Shown: piece by piece, positions 36,150-45,215 of the stretch
How the letters are laid out: each line of letters opens with the position of its first letter
How positions within the stretch are numbered: position 1 is the stretch's first letter
Position numbers and translations under genes: made by a program
From: CADEDV01 sp036383515
GTDB lineage: Bacteria > Bacteroidota > Bacteroidia > Chitinophagales > Chitinophagaceae
Reading direction: 5' to 3'
NCBI GenBank assembly: GCA_036383515.1
Contig: DASVOE010000113.1
Coordinates: 61,745-125,744, forward strand
Length of the DNA: 64,000 nucleotides
The notes under the pieces: model-generated
What the model was told of the DNA's origin: nothing
The model's input: the letters and a program-made list of their open reading frames with translations, nothing else
Databases searched by the model: none

Positions 36150-37337
36150 TTATTGTTCTGTTTTTGTCTCCTTTGGTGCCGCACGGCTTCCGCTATATAA
36201 TTCATACTCCAGCAAGCGGCAATCAATAGTGCTGGTATAAAATTCTATCCGTCGTTTGGCTTTCAATCCTATTTTTTTGGCCAGTTCAAGATTACCGGTG
36301 AATACATAACCAAAATAACCTCCGCATTTTTGTTTCATAAAATCGCCGATACGGCTATAGGTAAGTTCTAATTCTTTTACCTCGCCGAGGCGTTCACCAT
36401 ATTCGGGGTTTACATAAAATATGCCCGGCACATCCGGTGGTATTTCAGTGGCCGCAAAATCACAAACAGCAAAATCAATAAGATTTATCACCCCTGCTGC
36501 TATAGCATTCTTTTTTGCATTTTCAATCGCCTTTGCGCTATAGTCAGTAGCAATGACGCGAAGTCCCGGCACATCAATGATCTGTTTCTCCAGCAAAGCA
36601 TCTTCCTGCAAATAAATGCTTTCATCGTAACCCTGCAGGTGCATGAATGCATAATTGGTTCTGAATAATCCAGGTCGCCTGTTGGTAGCGATCATGATTG
36701 CTTCAATGGCAATAGTACCCGAACCACACATCGGGTTTACAAAAGCTGACCGCCTGTCCCAGCGTGTTGCATAGATAGTAGCAGCGGCCAATGCTTCAAG
36801 CATAGGAGCCTGTCCGGGAATTTTTCTATACCCATGTCTCCCCAATGAATCGCCGGAAGTATCAATAAATATTTCTGCATTCTCATTTTTCCAGAATAAA
36901 TTGATCACGGCGCCTGTAAGTTCCGAACCCGTTGATGGACGGGTGCCTCTTTTATCCCGCAACCTGTCCACTATCGCATCTTTAACCCGCAGGTTGGCAA
37001 ACATGCTGTTATTAATAGTAGGATTGTTTACATTGCTGGTGATGGAAAAATAACCGGGATCAGGGATTATATTTTCCCATGGATACTCTACGAGATTGTT
37101 ATAAATAGCATCTGCATTACCCGCTTCAAATTTCCGGAGGCTATATAACACCTGGCTGGCACAACGCAGGTTCAGGTTTAACTTGATGCAATCATTGATG
37201 GTACCTTTAATTCGTACACCTGTAACAAATATTTCATCAACTTCAAATCCAAGGTCTTTTACTTCCTGCTCAAGCCAGGGGCTGAGCCGTTTAGGACAAG
37301 TAATGATAATAACGGCTTCGCTTGTAAATAAATTCAT
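36150..37337 (-). CDS. THUMP-domain class I SAM-dependent RNA methyltransferase (RlmL/TrmN-like)
   Basis: 395 residues from the ATG at 37337; the reading frame continues up to another ATG at 37430, but family similarity begins at MNLFTSEAVIIITCPKRL. Residues about 1-165 hold a ferredoxin-like/THUMP region (LNLRCASQVLYSLRKF). Residues about 170-380 are the methyltransferase: NPMCGSGTIAIEA (SAM loop), RVIATDYSAKAIENAKKNA, and NPEYGERLGE at the catalytic (N/D)PP(Y/F) position, here NPEY rather than NPPY. Likely N2-guanine or N6-adenine methylation of 23S rRNA. Confidence 0.9.
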   Translation of the reverse strand: MNLFTSEAVIIITCPKRLSPWLEQEVKDLGFEVDEIFVTGVRIKGTINDCIKLNLNLRCASQVLYSLRKFEAGNADAIYNNLVEYPWENIIPDPGYFSITSNVNNPTINNSMFANLRVKDAIVDRLRDKRGTRPSTGSELTGAVINLFWKNENAEIFIDTSGDSLGRHGYRKIPGQAPMLEALAAATIYATRWDRRSAFVNPMCGSGTIAIEAIMIATNRRPGLFRTNYAFMHLQGYDESIYLQEDALLEKQIIDVPGLRVIATDYSAKAIENAKKNAIAAGVINLIDFAVCDFAATEIPPDVPGIFYVNPEYGERLGEVKELELTYSRIGDFMKQKCGGYFGYVFTGNLELAKKIGLKAKRRIEFYTSTIDCRLLEYELYSGSRAAPKETKTEQ

Positions 37338-37599
37338 TGGCGTTAAAGATAAAATCTTCCTGCGTGATACGCTGTATAAGTTTTTGTGGTGGTCGCAGGA
37401 TAATGCAGTCAATGCTTTGGGCGAATCCACAGCTTTTCAAAAACGGTTCTTAGTTGCCACTGATATAAAGAAAAAGAGCTTCGTGTATTTCCACGATCAA
37501 TATGCGGTGTAAAACAATTCATGGCTATTTTTTTACATTTCATATAGGCAACTAAAATGGAGTAGTTATTATAGCGCTATTTTTCCTGCAAATTATTGT

Positions 37600-38175
37600 A
37601 TGAAAAAAGTTTTTATCCTGGTATTACCCATTTTGCTGCTCACAGCATGCGATGATAAAGAGATCCCTGCGCCCCACCCGGAAATGCAGTATACAGAACT
37701 GAATAATGTAGCTGTAAAATTCGGGCAACACAAGATACTGGACCTTGATGGTGATAATAGTCAAGACCTCTTATTTTCTACTACGCTGGTCGGAGACCCG
37801 ATCGCCCGGGTTGACAAAAGAAGATACTATGTAAACGGGGCTTTTGATGCTTTCTCATTGGTCAATGCTCAGGAAGAAACACCTCCGCTTCATAACGGTG
37901 ATGTGATCACGATCAGTAATCCTGCGGGTTTCAGTTGGTATAATGCCAGCTCATTGGTATTGGCAGAAAAAATTATTGAAGAAACAGGACCGGATCACTG
38001 GGAAGGGAACTGGAAAAATGCCGACCATAAATTTTTTCCTGTACAACTACGCAAAAATCAATTTCGTTATAACGGCTGGGTCGAGATCTCTTTTAAAATG
38101 GAAACCGAAGAAATGATCCTTCATCGTGCTGCTATCGCTAAAGAACCCTGGAAAGATGTGACGGCCGGTCAATAA
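37600..38175 (+). CDS. Hypothetical lipoprotein
   Basis: 191 residues. Lipoprotein signal (MKKVFILVLPILLLTAC, lipid Cys17). A Ca-loop-like segment KILDLDGDNSQDLLFSTT resembles one FG-GAP blade, but only one is present. The C-terminal part is predicted beta-rich (RYNGWVEISFKMETEEM). No known family recognised; related lipoproteins are common in Bacteroidota. It stands alone, preceded by an AT-rich region with a weak TATTTTTC and followed by a hairpin at 38230. Confidence 0.8.
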   Translation: MKKVFILVLPILLLTACDDKEIPAPHPEMQYTELNNVAVKFGQHKILDLDGDNSQDLLFSTTLVGDPIARVDKRRYYVNGAFDAFSLVNAQEETPPLHNGDVITISNPAGFSWYNASSLVLAEKIIEETGPDHWEGNWKNADHKFFPVQLRKNQFRYNGWVEISFKMETEEMILHRAAIAKEPWKDVTAGQ

Positions 38176-38229
38176 TGAAAGGCCATTGGTTTTCCTTTTT
38201 TAAAGCAATGAGCAGATAGGATCAGCGTG

Positions 38230-38270
38230 CCAGGTAAGCTATACAGGGAAAATCAGTATAGCTTACCTGG
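38230..38270. repeat. Perfect 15-bp inverted repeat
   Basis: CCAGGTAAGCTATAC and GTATAGCTTACCTGG are separated by 11 bases, 54 bp after the lipoprotein stop in a 291-bp gene-free gap. The stem is long and only moderately GC-rich, and no T-run follows (ttataaag). It may be a terminator, an RNA stabiliser or an operator. Confidence 0.7.
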
Positions 38271-38466
38271 TTATAAAGAAATGCTGTTGTTGCCCAATAA
38301 ATTCAATTATCCTTTCGGATGATCAGCCCATGCCGCTGTTTATTCCCAGCTATCATTTATTGCTGATTGAAGGCGCATACCTATCTTCAATTATTTTGAA
38401 AATACAACGGACCTGGACATTGCCGGGCAATAGCGAATAAGTTAACTTCGGCAAACAATTTTTTGT

Positions 38467-39237
38467 ATGAGAATTACACTTGCCTTCCTGTTACAAATCA
38501 TCGCCCTGAACCTCACAGCACAATTGCAACCTATATCATCAGGTGTTTATCATTGGAATGAATTGCCTGTAAAAAAAGACCAGCAGCGGGAAAGACGGAA
38601 AATTGCAGAAGGCACTACCCCGGAGTTTGCTTACTTCAGCATACATGCCACTACCCAACTTAAAGGAGCAATACCCCGGCCTCCGCATGCACAGGATAGT
38701 ATAGAAGAAATGATCATTATTAAAGAAGGCTCGCTGAAATGCACAGTCGGCAATAATGTGGCAACACTTGGCCCCGGTAGTATGTTGCTGATACCGCCAC
38801 ATGAAATGCAGACCTTTGAAAATACGAGTGAAAAGCCGGTAACTTATTATGTGTTTGGGTTTCGTTCCAGGAAATCAGTGAATATGGAACGAAGCAAGCA
38901 GGCCGGTGGTTCATTATTGTTAAACCATGATTCTTTGCCGTATAAAGAATCAAATAACAAAGGCGGCCGTAAATATTTTGACCGGCCTACAGCAATGTGT
39001 GAGAACTTTGAAATGCATATCACTTATCTTAAAACTAAAGGACCCAGTCATGCACCGCACCAGCATGTAGATACAGAGATCATTCTTATGATCGAAGGTG
39101 AATCAGCCATGATGATTGATGGAAAAAATTATACAGCAGGCCCCGGTGATATCTATATCGCAGAGAGTGGAAAAATACATGGTATAGAAAATACAACGGA
39201 TAAACCCTGCAGCTATTTTGCTTTTAAATGGAGATGA
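38467..39237 (+). CDS. Exported bicupin protein
   Basis: 256 residues. Signal peptide 1-18 (MRITLAFLLQIIALNLTA). Two cupin domains: the first at about 50-140 (EEMIIIKEGSLKCTVG, GPGSMLLIPPHEMQTFEN), the second at about 175-254 (HAPHQHVDTEIILMIEGE, AGPGDIYIAESGKIHGIEN). The second keeps the His-x-His...Glu...His metal set; the first is degenerate at the first ligands (RPPHAQDSIEEM). It resembles periplasmic quercetinase or ureidoglycine-aminohydrolase-like bicupins, but the substrate is unknown. Confidence 0.85.
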   Translation: MRITLAFLLQIIALNLTAQLQPISSGVYHWNELPVKKDQQRERRKIAEGTTPEFAYFSIHATTQLKGAIPRPPHAQDSIEEMIIIKEGSLKCTVGNNVATLGPGSMLLIPPHEMQTFENTSEKPVTYYVFGFRSRKSVNMERSKQAGGSLLLNHDSLPYKESNNKGGRKYFDRPTAMCENFEMHITYLKTKGPSHAPHQHVDTEIILMIEGESAMMIDGKNYTAGPGDIYIAESGKIHGIENTTDKPCSYFAFKWR

Positions 39238-39393
39238 AAGTATTGCGTAGCTGATGTGGCAATAGAACACCATACTGACCTGTAATGTAAATCGAAAATT
39301 CACTAACCTGCGGCATAGATGGCGCTGAACGGTAAAACTGGTGATCCTGAGTACAGGTGAAGAAACTTTTACTATAACGATACCCTGCTACTA

Positions 39394-39594
39394 TTATCCT
39401 GAAATAATTTTTTCCGCTGCTTCTTTATCTTTTTCAAATATTTTAAGCTCTACCCCGCCCACAGGGTCCAGGCCCATTACATTTTCATCGTTCAGGAAAG
39501 AGTTGATACCATTTTCCTTTAGTTTGTCCTGCATCATCTTCGCTTCTGTTATATCGGTATAGTTATGCAGGATAATTGTTCTGTCTTGTGCCAT
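39394..39594 (-). CDS. DUF2007-family small protein
   Basis: 66 residues: MAQDRTIILHNYTDITEAKM, then LKENGINSFLNDENV and GGVELKIFEKDKEAAEKII. This is the compact beta-alpha-beta pattern of DUF2007 ('putative signal transducing protein'), with the DVYG-like 'GLDPVGGVEL' segment. Related domains are PII-like in shape. A -7-like element (TAATTTTG, complement of 39615-39622) lies 20 bp upstream. Function unknown. Confidence 0.85.
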   Translation of the reverse strand: MAQDRTIILHNYTDITEAKMMQDKLKENGINSFLNDENVMGLDPVGGVELKIFEKDKEAAEKIISG

Positions 39595-39806
39595 ATTATA
39601 TATGTTTGATTGTGCAAAATTATTTCTTTTCTCCCCTGAACCGCATGCCTCCTGTTTCTTTTTTCAATAAAACTTCTATCGCTTTATGTCCACTTGCTGC
39701 GCACAGCATGCCGGGAAACGGACCAGTTAATTTTTAAAAATGATGTTGAACCGTGGACGCAGCAACGCTGAATGAATTATTTTTACATTTCAGTAATAAA
39801 AAAACT

Positions 39807-41039
39807 ATGAAAGTATTATTCGTTCGATTTATACCGGCGCTCCTCTTATTGATAGTTACCTCGGGCTTTATTTATTATACCTCTGTTGCTGGCAGCGGCC
39901 GGGATACTACTCAACTGCCACCGGTAGAAACGAAGAAACCCAATACCGATTATAAACCGGCGTTCACAGGCCAGACAAGAATAGCAGGAGCTAAAACAGT
40001 AACGCCCTATAAAGTGGAAAAAATTGCCGAGCAATTAGGAAGACCCTGGGCTGTTATCCCGCTTCCTGATGGTCGTTTACTCATTACAGAAAAAACAGGG
40101 TACATGCAAATTCATACGGCAGCCGGAAAACTGGTAAAAAAGATAACCGGGTTTCCTGCTGTGGATGATGGTGGACAGGGAGGCCTGCTCGATGTAGCCG
40201 TGGATCCCGGTTTTGCAAAAAATAAAACCATTTACTGGTCCTTCTCTGAAAAAAATGGAGTAGGCAACCTGATGGCTGTGGCCAAAGGACAGTTGAATGA
40301 AGCAACTGGAAGCATTCAGAATACAGTGGTGATCTTTCGGGCCACTCCTGCATTAGACAGCAAATTGCATTTTGGTTCACGTTTGGTGTTTGATAAGGAC
40401 GGAAATCTTTTTGTAAGCACCGGCGAAAGATCGGAACTGGAAGGAAGAGCACAGGCACAGTTACTGCAATCGGGGTTGGGAAAGATCTTTAAAATAACCA
40501 AAGATGGTAAACCGGCTCCCGGTAATCCATTCATCAACAAGCAGGGTGCCATGCCCCAGATCTATGCCTATGGTTTTCGCAATGCACAAAGCCTGGATAT
40601 ACACCCGGTGACAGGTGATTTATGGGAAGCTGAATTTGGACCCCGGGGTGGCGATGAACTTAATATAATAAAAACCGGAAAAAATTATGGCTGGCCTGTT
40701 ATTACGTATGGTCTTGAATACAGTGGCAAAAGCGTAGGAGATGGTATACAACAAAAAGCAGGTATGGAACAACCCGTTTATTATTGGGATCCTGTTCTTT
40801 CTCCCAGCGGCATGGTTTTTTACAGGGGCAATGCTATTCCAGAATGGAAAAACAACTTGTTTATATGCGGACTCAGCAGTGCACATATAGCCCGGCTTAT
40901 TATCGTGAATAATAAAGTGGTGGGCGAAGAAAGATTACTGGCTGATAAAAAAGAACGGTTCCGGGATGTAACTTATATTAATGGTATGCTTTATGCTGTT
41001 ACGGATTCCGGCAATATGTACCGGATCAGTAAGCAATAG
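39807..41039 (+). CDS. PQQ-dependent aldose sugar dehydrogenase (YliI/sGDH type)
   Basis: 410 residues from the ATG at 39807, preferred because it begins with a membrane/signal segment (FVRFIPALLLLIVTSGFIYY). Six-bladed beta-propeller of the glucose/sorbosone dehydrogenase family: RPWAVIPLPDGRLLITEK, GQGGLLDVAVDPGF, SRLVFDKDGNLFVSTGE, YAYGFRNAQSLDIHPVTG, LWEAEFGPRGGDELNII and SPSGMVFY. Oxidises aldoses with PQQ in the periplasm; donor sugar unknown. It is preceded by a 19-codon in-frame extension with no family similarity. Confidence 0.93.
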   Translation: MKVLFVRFIPALLLLIVTSGFIYYTSVAGSGRDTTQLPPVETKKPNTDYKPAFTGQTRIAGAKTVTPYKVEKIAEQLGRPWAVIPLPDGRLLITEKTGYMQIHTAAGKLVKKITGFPAVDDGGQGGLLDVAVDPGFAKNKTIYWSFSEKNGVGNLMAVAKGQLNEATGSIQNTVVIFRATPALDSKLHFGSRLVFDKDGNLFVSTGERSELEGRAQAQLLQSGLGKIFKITKDGKPAPGNPFINKQGAMPQIYAYGFRNAQSLDIHPVTGDLWEAEFGPRGGDELNIIKTGKNYGWPVITYGLEYSGKSVGDGIQQKAGMEQPVYYWDPVLSPSGMVFYRGNAIPEWKNNLFICGLSSAHIARLIIVNNKVVGEERLLADKKERFRDVTYINGMLYAVTDSGNMYRISKQ

Positions 41040-41084
41040 GAACCGGGTTGTCATAAACGATTTTCTGTAATTGAATTTTTTGTT

Positions 41085-41468
41085 ATGACAAACACAACAC
41101 TAGCTGCTACCAGCACCCAAAAAGTACTTATTGTTGAAGACGAAGGTGAAATGTGCTTAGTGCTTAACCTTATACTTGATGGAAAGGAATTTGAATTAGA
41201 TCATGTACAAAACCTGCTGGCGGCTGACCGGTATCTTAAAAAAAATAAACCCTCAGTTGTTATACTGGACAACCAGCTTCCCGATGGATTTGGTGTTGAT
41301 TTTATTGGACAGATCAAAAAAAATTATCCGACCATTAAAATTATTATGATCTCTGGTTTTGATAGTTCCTTTAAAGCAGTAGCGCTGAAAAATGGCGCTG
41401 ATGTTTTCCTGGAAAAACCTTTTACTAAAACTCAGCTTTACAACTCCATTAATGAACTCTTGAAATAA
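41085..41468 (+). CDS. Single-domain response regulator
   Basis: 127 residues made only of a receiver domain: acidic pair in IVEDEGEM (Glu18-Asp19), phospho-acceptor Asp62 in VVILDNQLPDG, Ser in IIMISGFD, Lys in FLEKPFT. No output domain, so it acts as a CheY/Spo0F-like shuttle or as part of a phosphorelay. It starts 45 bp after the sugar dehydrogenase; no cognate kinase is adjacent. Confidence 0.93.
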   Translation: MTNTTLAATSTQKVLIVEDEGEMCLVLNLILDGKEFELDHVQNLLAADRYLKKNKPSVVILDNQLPDGFGVDFIGQIKKNYPTIKIIMISGFDSSFKAVALKNGADVFLEKPFTKTQLYNSINELLK

Positions 41469-41486
41469 TTCGTCTTCACCCCGCTA

Positions 41487-42050
41487 TCATTGTGGCAATT
41501 TTTTTAATGGTGCTGGTGCATTTTCAAAATGCTTATACTTTCCCAGGAGCTTACCGATAAAATAAGTGAACGGCAGGATCGTCTTTTTTACAAAGCCGGG
41601 CACTTCGGGCAGATCATATTCGGATGCATACCGGGTAAGCAGGTAAGCCCCATCAAATGTTTCAGGTTTGGCTGTGCCGGTTTTATTTTGTGCTGCAAAA
41701 ATGGAAGAAAGATAAAATACAATCGAATTCGCTGGTTGAATCCAGCCTTTGCACTGAAGGATATCTTCACCGGCGTTCCAGAATTTGTGCGGAATGCCCC
41801 GTTTAAACAAAACTGTTTCACCTTCATTTGCAAATTGTTTGGGTTGTCCCAATACCTGGTAACCGATTGTTCCTTTTATTACAGTTAATTGTTCATCCTG
41901 CTGCCAGTGGGTATGCATGACCGGGCCACTACCAGGTACAACAAAATTCTCCACTATTAATTTATCTGTGCTGCCTTCTTGTTGCAAGCCATGAAAAATT
42001 AATTTTTCACCGATACAATTCTCGATGGTATGAGGATAAGTAATCTGCAT
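41487..42050 (-). CDS. Cupin-domain protein
   Basis: 187 residues. Cupin core at about 25-110: GSGPVMHTHWQQDEQLTVIKG (His-x-His, Glu) and ETVLFKRGIPHKFWNAGED (last His). The C-terminal 70 residues contain a hydrophobic helix (FVKKTILPFTYFIGKLLGKY) that may touch the membrane. No signal peptide. Substrate unknown; convergent with the response regulator gene. Confidence 0.83.
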   Translation of the reverse strand: MQITYPHTIENCIGEKLIFHGLQQEGSTDKLIVENFVVPGSGPVMHTHWQQDEQLTVIKGTIGYQVLGQPKQFANEGETVLFKRGIPHKFWNAGEDILQCKGWIQPANSIVFYLSSIFAAQNKTGTAKPETFDGAYLLTRYASEYDLPEVPGFVKKTILPFTYFIGKLLGKYKHFENAPAPLKKLPQ

Positions 42051-42220
42051 GCGTGTAGATTTTAAAGCACGTTTAATTTTATTGAATAAAGATAAATGCT
42101 GTGAAAGATGTGATGCTCTTCAAATGCGTTCAGTTGGCAAAACCAGGCACTGAATTGTGCAGATTGGAGGATGTGGTATAGATTGAAATAGCTTCAGCAG
42201 CTAATATCGTTGCTGCTGAA

Positions 42221-43186
42221 TTATGCGTTCCCGTTTTTTGCCTGGCAGATAAACCAAATATTCAGCAGTAGGTACAGCAGGAATATGACCACCGCAGTTC
42301 TGTTATCAAACCGTATGGCCTGTTTCACTTTATCCTTTTTGATGAGCCGTAAGGAGTAAGAGTTGGCCGCAACTACCAGTAAAATAAAGAACAGGGTGAT
42401 GCCATGCAATGTATCTACCAGTGTAAACGATGATGACTCAGGCAGCGATGAATCAATGATATATTTATTGCCGACCACTGCAAACAAGGAACCTACACTC
42501 AACCCAAATCGGGAATCCATACTATCGGCATGAATGAAAAAACAAAGAAAGGAAATTAAAAAAGCGAGGTACATACCGAGAAACATTTTCCAGAACAGAC
42601 CGCCGGCATCTCTTTTAATGGAAAGCCTCACTTTGAAATTACTGTATTCAGATTGTTGTTTTTCGGCAGCTTCGTTACCAAACGCAGTTTCATATACACG
42701 TTTACCGCTTGAAATAATGCAACTGTCGATCGTCCATTCCCGAAGCGTAAAGCGTTTATCAAAATGATCACCCAATGTATCCGTTAAAAACACCAGCGAC
42801 GAGGCATCATACTGCGAGTTTTCAATGGAGAGCCGCAGCTTCTGTTCATCAAAAGGAAAATTGGATATCCTCCACGAATCTTTCATCACACATTGTAATT
42901 TCATCTGCAGGTAAACACGATCGCCCGAAGTGTCCATCGTTGAAAATGATTTCTCTACCGATTTCGCCTGCGGCACTTCCAGGTTATTGACAAAATCAAA
43001 ATCTTTATTGCGGTATTTAAGCCAGAGCCAGAAGGTAACTACAAACTCTTTTTGTTTAAACTCTATATCGTGAATGCTGGTGATATAAATACCGACTTGC
43101 ACCGTGTCTTTTTTAACTTTCTCAGCATGAAGAACAGGACTCAGCGCAGCGATAAAAAACAAGCTGCAGACAATGGCTTTTTTCAT
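42221..43186 (-). CDS. Prokaryotic pentameric ligand-gated ion channel (pLGIC) homologue
   Basis: 321 residues from the ATG at 43186, which begins directly with a signal peptide (MKKAIVCSLFFIAALSPVLHA). Residues about 25-200 form the extracellular ligand-binding beta sandwich: VQVGIYITSIHDIEFKQKEF and SNFPFDEQKLRLSIENSQYD, the conserved FPFD loop. As in other bacterial members, the Cys pair of the Cys loop is missing. Four membrane helices follow: M1 (KMFLGMYLAFLISFLCFFI), M2 pore helix (RFGLSVGSLFAVVGNKYII), M3 (LHGITLFFILLVVAANSY) and M4 (AVVIFLLYLLLNIWFI). It probably forms a gated pore in the inner membrane; ligand unknown. Confidence 0.85.
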   Translation of the reverse strand: MKKAIVCSLFFIAALSPVLHAEKVKKDTVQVGIYITSIHDIEFKQKEFVVTFWLWLKYRNKDFDFVNNLEVPQAKSVEKSFSTMDTSGDRVYLQMKLQCVMKDSWRISNFPFDEQKLRLSIENSQYDASSLVFLTDTLGDHFDKRFTLREWTIDSCIISSGKRVYETAFGNEAAEKQQSEYSNFKVRLSIKRDAGGLFWKMFLGMYLAFLISFLCFFIHADSMDSRFGLSVGSLFAVVGNKYIIDSSLPESSSFTLVDTLHGITLFFILLVVAANSYSLRLIKKDKVKQAIRFDNRTAVVIFLLYLLLNIWFICQAKNGNA

Positions 43187-43346
43187 AAGATTATTTTCCG
43201 GCCAAAAGATAAGGGTTTCAGATAAAAATTGTAAAGCATTCACTGCTATTGTCACCTGTTCTGCGTAATCTTCCAGATCAACCTGTTGTAAAGTTGCGAT
43301 AGCCGTTGAAAAATTAGCTTAACTTTCATGTCATCTAATCCGGGTT

Positions 43347-44399
43347 ATGAATAGTAACACATTTCTCCTCTATGGCGCCAATGGTTATACCGGAAGGTTG
43401 ATCGCAAACTATGCGGCGCAATATAACTTGCAACCTGTATTAGCCGGTCGTAGCGAAGATGCCATCAAAGGCATGGCCGAACAATTAAAATTATCTTATA
43501 AAATTGTTGACCTGGCAAATACATCCCAACTGATCGAAACATTGCAGGAAATAAAAGTGGTGGTGCATGCGGCAGGACCTTTTGCAGCAACGGCCAGGCC
43601 AATGATTGATGCCTGCCTGCAAACCGGCACTCATTATTTAGATATTAATGGTGATATCAGCGTATTTGAGCAAATCAAAAGTTGCGATGCCCTGGCGAAA
43701 GAAAAAAATATTATGCTGCTGCCGGGTGTAGGTTTTGATGTAGTGCCTACGGATTGTATGGCGTTGCAGTTGAAAAACAAATTACCGGATGCTACTCATT
43801 TAAAACTGGCTTTCGCTTCCATTGGTGGCGCTGTATCACACGGTACTGCTATGACCATTGTAAACAAATTGGGTGAAGGTGGTGCTGCCAGGGAGAACAG
43901 TCGTATTGTAAAAAAACCATTGGGTAAAAAAGGAATGTGGGTTGATTTTGGATCAACAAAATTATTCGTGATGTCTATACCCTGGGGTGATGTATCCACA
44001 GCTTATTTTACTACAGGTATTCCGAATATAGAATCCTACACGGCTGTAAAACCTATTGCGTACAACATCCTGAAGCTGCAAAAATTATTTAACTGGTTGC
44101 TAAGAACAGAGGGAATTAAAAATATAATCCGGAAAAAAATAAAGCAACGACCCGCCGGGCCCGATGATGAAAAAAGAAGCAAGGCAAAAAGTTTGGTATG
44201 GGGTGAAGCAAAGGATGCAATGGGCAAAACCGTTACCGGTCATTTTACCTGTGCGGATGGATACACTCTTACTGCACTCAGCAGTTTGATCATTGCCAAA
44301 AAAGTATTGGGCGGAAATTTCAAACCCGGTTACCAGACACCGGCCTCCTGCTATGGTGAAGCATTGATCTGGGAAATACCGGGGACGGTAAAAGATTAA
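43347..44399 (+). CDS. Saccharopine dehydrogenase-like NAD(P)-binding oxidoreductase
   Basis: 350 residues. N-terminal Rossmann fold: FLLYGANGYTGRLIANYA (nucleotide loop), PVLAGRSEDAI, then VVHAAGPFAATARPMIDACL and HYLDINGDISVFEQ, as in the saccharopine-dehydrogenase/trans-acting enoyl reductase group. The C-terminal half (about 130-340) is the catalytic or dimer domain (GVGFDVVPTDCMALQLKNKL). Members reduce varied substrates including lipid precursors; the actual one is unknown. Confidence 0.87.
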   Translation: MNSNTFLLYGANGYTGRLIANYAAQYNLQPVLAGRSEDAIKGMAEQLKLSYKIVDLANTSQLIETLQEIKVVVHAAGPFAATARPMIDACLQTGTHYLDINGDISVFEQIKSCDALAKEKNIMLLPGVGFDVVPTDCMALQLKNKLPDATHLKLAFASIGGAVSHGTAMTIVNKLGEGGAARENSRIVKKPLGKKGMWVDFGSTKLFVMSIPWGDVSTAYFTTGIPNIESYTAVKPIAYNILKLQKLFNWLLRTEGIKNIIRKKIKQRPAGPDDEKRSKAKSLVWGEAKDAMGKTVTGHFTCADGYTLTALSSLIIAKKVLGGNFKPGYQTPASCYGEALIWEIPGTVKD

Positions 44400-44472
44400 T
44401 CCGGTGTGGGTAAGTCACGTTAGTCAGAAAATATTCTCCCAATTTTGTAATTTACAATTGAAAAAATACAAG

Positions 44473-44709
44473 ATGAGCAAAACGGTAAGAAATAAAATAG
44501 TTAAACTGCTGGAAGGTATAGAAGACGAAGCAGTGTTGAACCAGGTGATGGAAGATGTGGTTTTTTATACCAATAAAAAAGATATCCTGGATGGATTGAA
44601 TGCTGACCAGCTTAAAGAATTAGATAAAGCCATTGAAGAAGCGGATAATAAAGAAACAATTCCCTGGCATGATTTTAAAAAAGAAATGAATGAATGGAAG
44701 AAAAAATAA
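44473..44709 (+). CDS. Antitoxin of a ParE-type toxin-antitoxin pair
   Basis: 78 residues from the ATG at 44473. Acidic and helical: MSKTVRNKIVKLLEGIEDEA, then a linker and the toxin-binding tail DLLKE-like region QLKELDKAIEEADNKETIPW ending in EWKKK. Small, acidic, 5' of and overlapping the toxin gene by 16 bp, as type II antitoxins usually are. No ribbon-helix-helix or HTH motif is certain. Confidence 0.82.
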   Translation: MSKTVRNKIVKLLEGIEDEAVLNQVMEDVVFYTNKKDILDGLNADQLKELDKAIEEADNKETIPWHDFKKEMNEWKKK

Positions 44710-44990
44710 TCATTACTAAACGCTTCCGTAACAATACGCTTCGAATTTATCAATACTTGTTAAAAGAATTTTCTTCTAAAACTGCTTACAAATTTCTTGA
44801 CCGTTTAGGAACCCGTATTGAATTTATTGCTAAAAACCCCACAGTAGGAAAACTGTCCGCCAAAACAAAAAATGTTCGCAGTATTTTGTTTACGCCATAT
44901 AATCAGATTTTTTATCGTTATCAGAATAATGCTATAGAAATACTTTGCTTATTTGATATGCGAAAGAACCCAAAGAAAAAACCATACTAA
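44694..44990 (+). CDS. RelE/ParE-superfamily toxin
   Basis: 98 residues of the RelE/ParE fold: helical N-terminus (NTLRIYQYLLKEFSSKTAYK), FLDRLGTRIEFIAKNPTVGK, then the beta-sheet VRSILFTPYNQIFYRYQNNA and IEILCLFDMRKNPKKKPY at the C-terminus. Basic, as for toxins that block gyrase (ParE) or cleave mRNA (RelE); which one applies cannot be told here. Overlaps its antitoxin by 16 bp. Confidence 0.87.
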   Translation: MEEKIIITKRFRNNTLRIYQYLLKEFSSKTAYKFLDRLGTRIEFIAKNPTVGKLSAKTKNVRSILFTPYNQIFYRYQNNAIEILCLFDMRKNPKKKPY

Positions 44991-45019
44991 TTTTTAATCC
45001 TTGTTGAGGCTCAGAAATG

Positions 45020-45160
45020 GGTAGTGTATCAGTTTGAATTTTTCACGCAAATACGCTAAATAATCAAAGACGCAAAGACTGTACCCTTGGCGACTTATTT
45101 TCTCTGCGCCTTAGCGTGAAATAAAAAGTACCTGATAAATTTTGAAACTGATACACTGCC
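45020..45160 (-). mobile_element. 141-bp MITE-like element, copy 2
   Basis: Ends GGTAGTGTATCAGTTT and, complementary, GGCAGTGTATCAGTTT. It is flanked by the perfect direct repeat cagaaatg (45012-45019 and 45161-45168). Length equals that of the copy at 9038-9178, to which it aligns without gaps in reverse orientation (about 88% identity by eye). Non-coding. It sits 29 bp after the ParE-type toxin stop and 55 bp before the serine hydrolase start, so its insertion may affect the hydrolase promoter. Confidence 0.85.
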
Positions 45161-45215
45161 CAGAAATGTATATTGACAATTTGTTGTAACTTTTATTTCA
45201 CCTTAAGCCAAAACA

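Noticed and set aside
44473..45160. A larger mobile island around the toxin-antitoxin pair
   Set aside because: Apart from the 141-bp element no transposase, integrase or attachment site was found; xerD at 62309 is the chromosomal recombinase, not an island integrase.
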